A DNA stretch of 64,000 nt from Bradyrhizobium agreste (lineage in GTDB: Bacteria; Pseudomonadota; Alphaproteobacteria; Rhizobiales; Xanthobacteraceae): the NCBI RefSeq assembly GCF_016031625.1, contig NZ_JACCHP010000011.1, positions 434,001 through 498,000 on the forward strand, given 5' to 3'. Shown piece after piece: positions 62,301 to 64,000 of the stretch; position 1 is the stretch's first letter; the number at the start of each line of letters is the position of its first letter. Both the position numbers and the translations under genes were made by a program. The notes beneath the pieces are model-generated. The model was not told where the DNA came from and ran no database searches. It saw only the letters and a program-made list of their open reading frames with translations.

Positions 62301-64000
62301 GCGTCAATGATCTGACGAGCGCCGGTGTCGGCGTCGCCGTTGCCGGCGAGGGCTCCGGCTCGCTGGCGGGATCGGTGACCGTCCACGACATCACGACCCG
62401 CGCCTATATTGACCAGGGGGCGAAGATCAACGCCGGTGCGACCAACAGCACCGACGCAGGCACCGGCCAGAATGTGCTGGTGGCGGCCGGGCGGTTCTAT
62501 AACGACCTGTCGATCGGCGGTGGCCTCGCCGGATCGGGCGGCTTCTCGGCGGCGCCGGCCTTCGCCGCGCCGGTGCTGAAGGGGACGACCGAAGCCTTCA
62601 TCCAGGGCGCGTCAGGCGGATCCAGCTACGACACGGTGGTGAACGCCAGGGGTGACGTCGCAGTGCGCGCGCGGGCGCTCGCTGATATCATCAGCGTCGC
62701 TGCCGGAATCGCCGCGGCGGGTGAGGTCGGGATCGCAGGCTCGGCCGCGGTGATCGTGATCGACACCACGAGCCTTGCTTCGATTTCTGGCGGCGTGCGC
62801 GTCGCCGCTGGCGGCAACGTCCTCGTCGCGGCGAAGGACGACACCACCACCTACACGATCGGCGGAGCCGTCGGCATCGGACTCGGGACCGGCGGCGGCG
62901 CCGGTGCAGTCGACGTCACGTCGATCAAGAAGACGACGCTGGCGACGATCAGCGACCACGCCATCGTCGATGCCAATGCCAACAGCGCCGCATTCATCTC
63001 GAACGTTCCGAACGGCACGATGACGACGGCAGGCGCCGTCAACATGAAGAGCATCCGCGGCGTCGCCGTGCTCGCCTCCTCCTCGGAGAAGATCGTTGCA
63101 GTCGCGGCCAGCCTCGGTGGCGGGCTCTACGCGGGCATCGCCGGCAGCGTGGCGGTGCAGTCGGTCGATTCCGACACAATCGCCAGCATCGGCACCGGCG
63201 TGCAGGTCAATCAGAACACGGCATCGACCGCCAGTGGCAGCCAGTCCGTCGTGGTCGCGGCCACCAACGACCTCAACGTCCTCACCTATGCCGGCGGGCT
63301 CGGCGTCGGCGCGGCCGGCGTCGGAGCCTCGGTTGATGTCGGCGTGGTGCGCAACGATACCCAGGCCTATATCGGTGCTGCCTCGGTGCGGGCGAAGAGC
63401 GACGTCGATGACTTCGCGCTGTCGCATTGGACGGTGAACTCCAACGCCATCAGCGCCGGCGCAGGCCTGGCCGGGCTCGGCGGCGGCATCGTCGTCTACG
63501 ACATCGGCGGCAATTTCACCGACTCCTATTCGACGTCGGGCGGCAGCTCGGGGGCGCTCGACGGCGACAATTCCTCGGTGCTGTCCTTCGTCGAAAGCAC
63601 CGTCGGCTCGCTCAGCAGCCGCATTGCCAGCAACGACCCGGCGCCGGCCACCTTCAATCCGGCACAGGCCGTGGATGGCAGCGCCGATACGATCGACCTC
63701 GGTACCGATCGCGGCCTCAAGACTGGCGATACTGTGATCTACAGCGCCGGCGGCGGCCAGGCGATCCATGGCCTCGAGGATGGCAAGGCCTATTTCGTGA
63801 TCGTCGACGCGGCGTATCCGACCAAGGTTCGGCTGGCCACGAGCTACGAGGACGCGCAGGCCGGCCGCGACATCGATATCAGCACCGTGGGGACCACCGG
63901 ATCGTCCCATCAGCTCAGCGCCGGCAGCGCGCAGCTCGCCAATGTCGGCCGCAACACCTATGCGGCGAATACCGCGGCCGGCCGGGTGGCATCGGCGACG
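53375..64000 (+). CDS. Giant repetitive LEPR-XLL-type surface protein, 3' end beyond the window
   Basis: The frame is open for 3542 codons to the last base, so the protein is longer still. ATG 53375 follows GGGGAGGGGGG. A basic N-terminus (RAYRARPVRHRRLQS-like) leads to FDPLEQRLLMSAD (motif core at residues 51-60), a variant of the LEPR-XLL sorting-type motif of very large bacterial proteins. Residues from about 120 contain GGAGND- and DGGTGTD-like stretches. The remainder is Gly/Ala/Thr/Asp-rich beta-type repeats with alternating A-V-S-V-N and V-x-A-G patterns. I noticed no cysteine codons. It is probably an exported adhesin or matrix protein; the secretion route is not visible. Confidence 0.9.
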   Translation, partial: MFAAGDGRIAYRARPVRHRRLQSMAARLKVSASRFTRIPHSGVTRLVFDPLEQRLLMSADVLGIDLAATLSHQQDHDVVVRMVDDSQASQQTSASVQRVEIVDRGSATVLASADLAQIGFVVITGGAGNDEFTIDADSFAGYATPNFSFFGGGGEDSLFLGSSQAATWQLNENGHDTIHGAVTVDFTDVETLDGGTGTDTLVGPTADTSWLINGMGAGRAGAVVFNGFENLVGAAGNKDTFTIAPGGGVAGTIDGGAGGFDSLVLDVGTANSVVSTATAPDAGTISFDGSLVTYKGLEPVTIAGTVADLTFDIATLSGGAGHNVIRLSDTGTATDGLVLLDSVDGKFEDQTFSAPTHSLTIRATSGTDSIELASLDRSFAGSLTVNALSSAYDPFDQGGLLPGNNNIDHDSVVKVTGDLQLHGGALNLAADTIYVGTVGEQTGTTGTWGANQEHTGVAASGGTGSGAIATIVTDADGHVSARLSGTGSGYKSGDVLTFADPAGGGGTVSLTLRNAADGTASISTVLAGGNAGDITFGVQKTNADGTTSYGGGQKIALGPKASLLADADTAHGHKAGKITIGASDLANRFVSWPLDFTSKNATIDIVGATISGGSVKISASAKDTALASDVPDGMNGFVGSIAGLLNQIPGVLISALTGFDLSVILRGADAKINVNDASIHAVGAVDIKASTKVDTQVNAIASKIGNGGLAAYTGLELAAGYGMAKSDVEANVGGTTTITATDSVTISATGAVSEKTTARASSNLDTRTINPKASSVAIALSHTDLTALATVGSGVTITSTGGNVNVLANGTTKTSPDASTLSPVDGRAGVGVALAFEFANVKARADGTITAAGTLVDTSTGTQVFGASNVDIASDTIYIKDHGFSTGQFVTYTPYQTYAAPIDGVTAGLAQPDVQANAIDGLTKGSTYSVIVVDKDHIQLAKEPALALDAMGTDPTATQSLSQVKSTFFNLDAIDVGADKINIAAHGFQTGDQVRYSAGGNTAISGLSDNALYTVNRVDDGAFQLKDSAGNVVQIAQGSALGEQSFTRVSDSHKASVTLASIDPATHRISLPGHGFALNTPIEVSYQSLADDGINPIGGLANEHKYYLYATDANSFELRDETTNQAVNLSDPGGPATHALSYIATVLTFHPTTAVDATASTIAVDPTALANLKDGDPVIYGVDPTKSTTLSTAFNLDAIDATAHTITIAGNGFTNGEQVTYDAGGNTPITGLVNGATYTVIKINNADDAFRLRDSNGNIAAVAQASALGLHTFTDAANQASASVNLARIDTATNRIYVANHGFTATAANPLLVDYSALFGGTAIGGLTSAGDGATSQGQYNLVVDDVNSFELRDVNTGVVVHLTDPGVSGMHVVANQHTYQASHGNVGNLTQGDTEIKGLTSGETYYVVKVDASHIRLVDDPSLVSAVKPIDLKSQGGLPLTEKHGLSASTGTEGIGVQATLASTTLNKAKPEVGSKFNPTKYKDFLSKADVSLAAFFGAANVYDSSRTGKTVVQDQNGNNVPGKDITNDGLSAGGAIAVNVTINNVTATVGSTAHLQSGANVEVLASNTQKNQLISQSDVSKSKTKNPDGNAKAVDLSFAVGYYQNDTEATVESNAVIDARANVMIDSALSYPFLILPADLVLGIPQDFVNRGVSALTDLLDGTLGISSKFMNTWVMARAKAAETTATSFSGSIAVNVYQNTDKAVIKSGAQINQMAPSASWTPLSTQSVSVTAETMMQFAEMAGIGKWSLSESPFGKGYYEKKTASQLFSGGDVVDFFGRSGSKAIGGSILVDDIENTVYARIEGDAKVRTGAAGVLTVNASEDILRIAIAQSGGKTDDGGQFAVAGSALALRQRSDVEAGLVATATAGPTISGGGALTIGATTGGTEVEIAGTIVMAGKGSSGLGASVLVNDVAREVDAFIGADPSGNNDPQVTAAGAVNLDVGTTTLTAKTSGTWAVIAGAASVLTGPSGAPQNLAQSPDDPLDGIALPALFEEGPAASSIKSGLGFAGSVGINVMRDSDLAYVNARGTVKTSTLSLDAENTAVIVAITGGVAVSLNASTGLGGGNAIGGAFSLNQITADTEAFIADRLAASGSPDGNGLTVQSRAADSAGVDEISITARRGGTLATFSAAVAANTNEQGNAYAGSISINRLVDTTKALIDGASVSANGNAVQRAKNEAHVIAIGGGGAGTAGAKGVGFSLAFNQLSASTTAGVDGTIRRAALNLGSTYSASAINDQQLWAFAVSVGVASGGGLGSTAAAFTLGINVISTDQKIFSRDNSAQILATIRNADVTASGVNLEAKDNSVIYAVAGAIGVGAQGNAYGIGLGWNQVALKVRATFDGATITAGAGGISLTAHSTQDGPISFAGKIAAAAVGGSKGNGTSVGGSLSVNGTYNTIEAEALNGAHLTTTAGGDVTVVASDESTINALTGGVAISSTSNAVGAAIGANYIANQVTAKVDGSTVSSNGSVRVEADESAAIHALTIGGAGGNNVSVGASVSINVVDNTVTSAIVGATSNVSARNNVRVIAHDTANIVAIAGSLAAGGRVGVGLSITNVTILDTTKAYVDGAAAVSANGVTGSFTDVLGATHSGVSIEAEAAESVVIIAVGGAFSSQGAGTGAITLTYIDVTAQAFEDAPSATPAAGAGITSTRDVDIAAHGHLSPVGVAGALAGSSNVGVGAGADAGYVRRKIEASIGAGAAAHGDDNVIVAAGGDVTVTSVSAAIAGAGEGAGALTAGVSVLDLTARAFIGDHATASSDGNVLVSAEDDTTVNQVSGNIAAAGTGAGGIAAGVGVVTKTTEAFIAAGANVTALAKSGKSGIVANTGDFGAPQGGTNAQATGITDDFKASDVDYAADSVHAGGHGLSTGQEVIYTGESLALGGLQTGQHYFVIRIDNDHFALAASHGAALAGTRIDFTDNGIAATTSHVVQTLNNTGMPSIDNQAFNDPSVSQNRDRTPLEATQTGVVIVAVSVNDLTSAGVGVAVAGEGSGSLAGSVTVHDITTRAYIDQGAKINAGATNSTDAGTGQNVLVAAGRFYNDLSIGGGLAGSGGFSAAPAFAAPVLKGTTEAFIQGASGGSSYDTVVNARGDVAVRARALADIISVAAGIAAAGEVGIAGSAAVIVIDTTSLASISGGVRVAAGGNVLVAAKDDTTTYTIGGAVGIGLGTGGGAGAVDVTSIKKTTLATISDHAIVDANANSAAFISNVPNGTMTTAGAVNMKSIRGVAVLASSSEKIVAVAASLGGGLYAGIAGSVAVQSVDSDTIASIGTGVQVNQNTASTASGSQSVVVAATNDLNVLTYAGGLGVGAAGVGASVDVGVVRNDTQAYIGAASVRAKSDVDDFALSHWTVNSNAISAGAGLAGLGGGIVVYDIGGNFTDSYSTSGGSSGALDGDNSSVLSFVESTVGSLSSRIASNDPAPATFNPAQAVDGSADTIDLGTDRGLKTGDTVIYSAGGGQAIHGLEDGKAYFVIVDAAYPTKVRLATSYEDAQAGRDIDISTVGTTGSSHQLSAGSAQLANVGRNTYAANTAAGRVASAT
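55982..57480 (+). repeat. Five tandem HGF-TG modules in the giant protein
   Basis: Modules begin at about 55982, 56282, 56549, 56954 and 57230 and are 75-100 residues apart. Each has D-x-I-x-I-x-x-HGF-x-TG-x-x-V-x-Y, then a GL-x-x-G-x-x-Y-x-V turn and an F-x-L-x-D strand. They look like small beta modules strung in a row, with a partial sixth copy up to about 57690. Confidence 0.8.
61937..62180 (+). repeat. Isolated HGF-TG-type module, downstream copy
   Basis: VDYAADSVHAGGHGLSTGQ then VIYTG, GGLQTGQHYFVIRIDNDHFAL repeats the module of 55982-57480 about 4.5 kb later, inside the Gly/Ala repeat region. HGF has become HGL. This shows the modules are inserted between other repeats rather than confined to one block. 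Confidence 0.75.
63671..63900 (+). repeat. Third HGF-TG-type module near the window edge
   Basis: VDGSADTIDLGTDRGLKTG followed by DTVIYSAGGGQAIHGLEDGKAYFVIVD is a diverged copy of the same module (HGF replaced by RGL). It again follows a stretch of alternating hydrophobic/Gly repeats. Confidence 0.7.

Overview
The window looks like chromosomal DNA from a high-GC alphaproteobacterium of the Bradyrhizobium type. This rests on codon and GC style, the dense set of ABC importers and amidohydrolases, a Bradyrhizobium-like palindromic intergenic repeat near 47.9 kb, and a giant LEPR-XLL-type protein. The genus is an inference. I saw no rRNA, tRNA, CRISPR array, phage gene or insertion sequence.

About 52 kb is a nearly gap-free catabolic and transport region whose theme is hydrolysis of cyclic or linear C-N bonds (hydantoins, dihydropyrimidines, imides, ureides, amides). 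Layout: (1) 1-4449, two DapA-type aldolases flanking a polar-amino-acid ABC importer, then a LysR gene on the other strand (4539-5426). (2) 5583-15309, an operon-like run with two N-carbamoyl-D-amino-acid-hydrolase homologues, a second amino-acid ABC importer with two binding proteins, a polysaccharide-deacetylase-fold protein that may be a cyclic imidase, a lone oligopeptide-type binding protein, an amidohydrolase and a flavin-reductase-type protein. (3) a hydantoin-racemase homologue (minus) divergent from a hydantoinase that leads 16151-26620: epimerase, SDR, flavin monooxygenase, dipeptide-type ABC importer and a 5-hydroxyisourate-hydrolase-like protein. (4) 26621-30474 minus, a spermidine/putrescine-type ABC importer, divergent from an amidase. 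(5) 31944-38386, a GntR gene with a racemase-family protein, divergent from a TauABC-type importer, an arylmalonate-decarboxylase-like protein and a second dihydropyrimidinase. (6) 38546-51853, an NCS1 permease, a MarR regulator, a COG3964-type amidohydrolase, a three-gene molybdenum hydroxylase whose Fe-S subunit is fused to a CoxG domain, a Liv-type importer and a Rieske ferredoxin. A minus-strand alpha/beta hydrolase follows.

From 53375 to the right edge one open frame of 3542 codons encodes the N-terminal part of a giant repetitive, probably surface-located protein with an LEPR-XLL-like motif near residue 51.

The most useful new observations are: near-identical 19-bp palindromes in front of both the NCS1 permease and the COG3964 amidohydrolase, which flank the MarR gene and define a probable regulon; a near-perfect 17-bp inverted repeat in the GntR/TauA divergent region; an arylmalonate-decarboxylase-like single-cysteine active site beside a dihydropyrimidinase; the Fe-S/CoxG fusion; and a racemase-family protein lacking both catalytic cysteines. 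Substrates of all these pathways are inferred from gene families and context.
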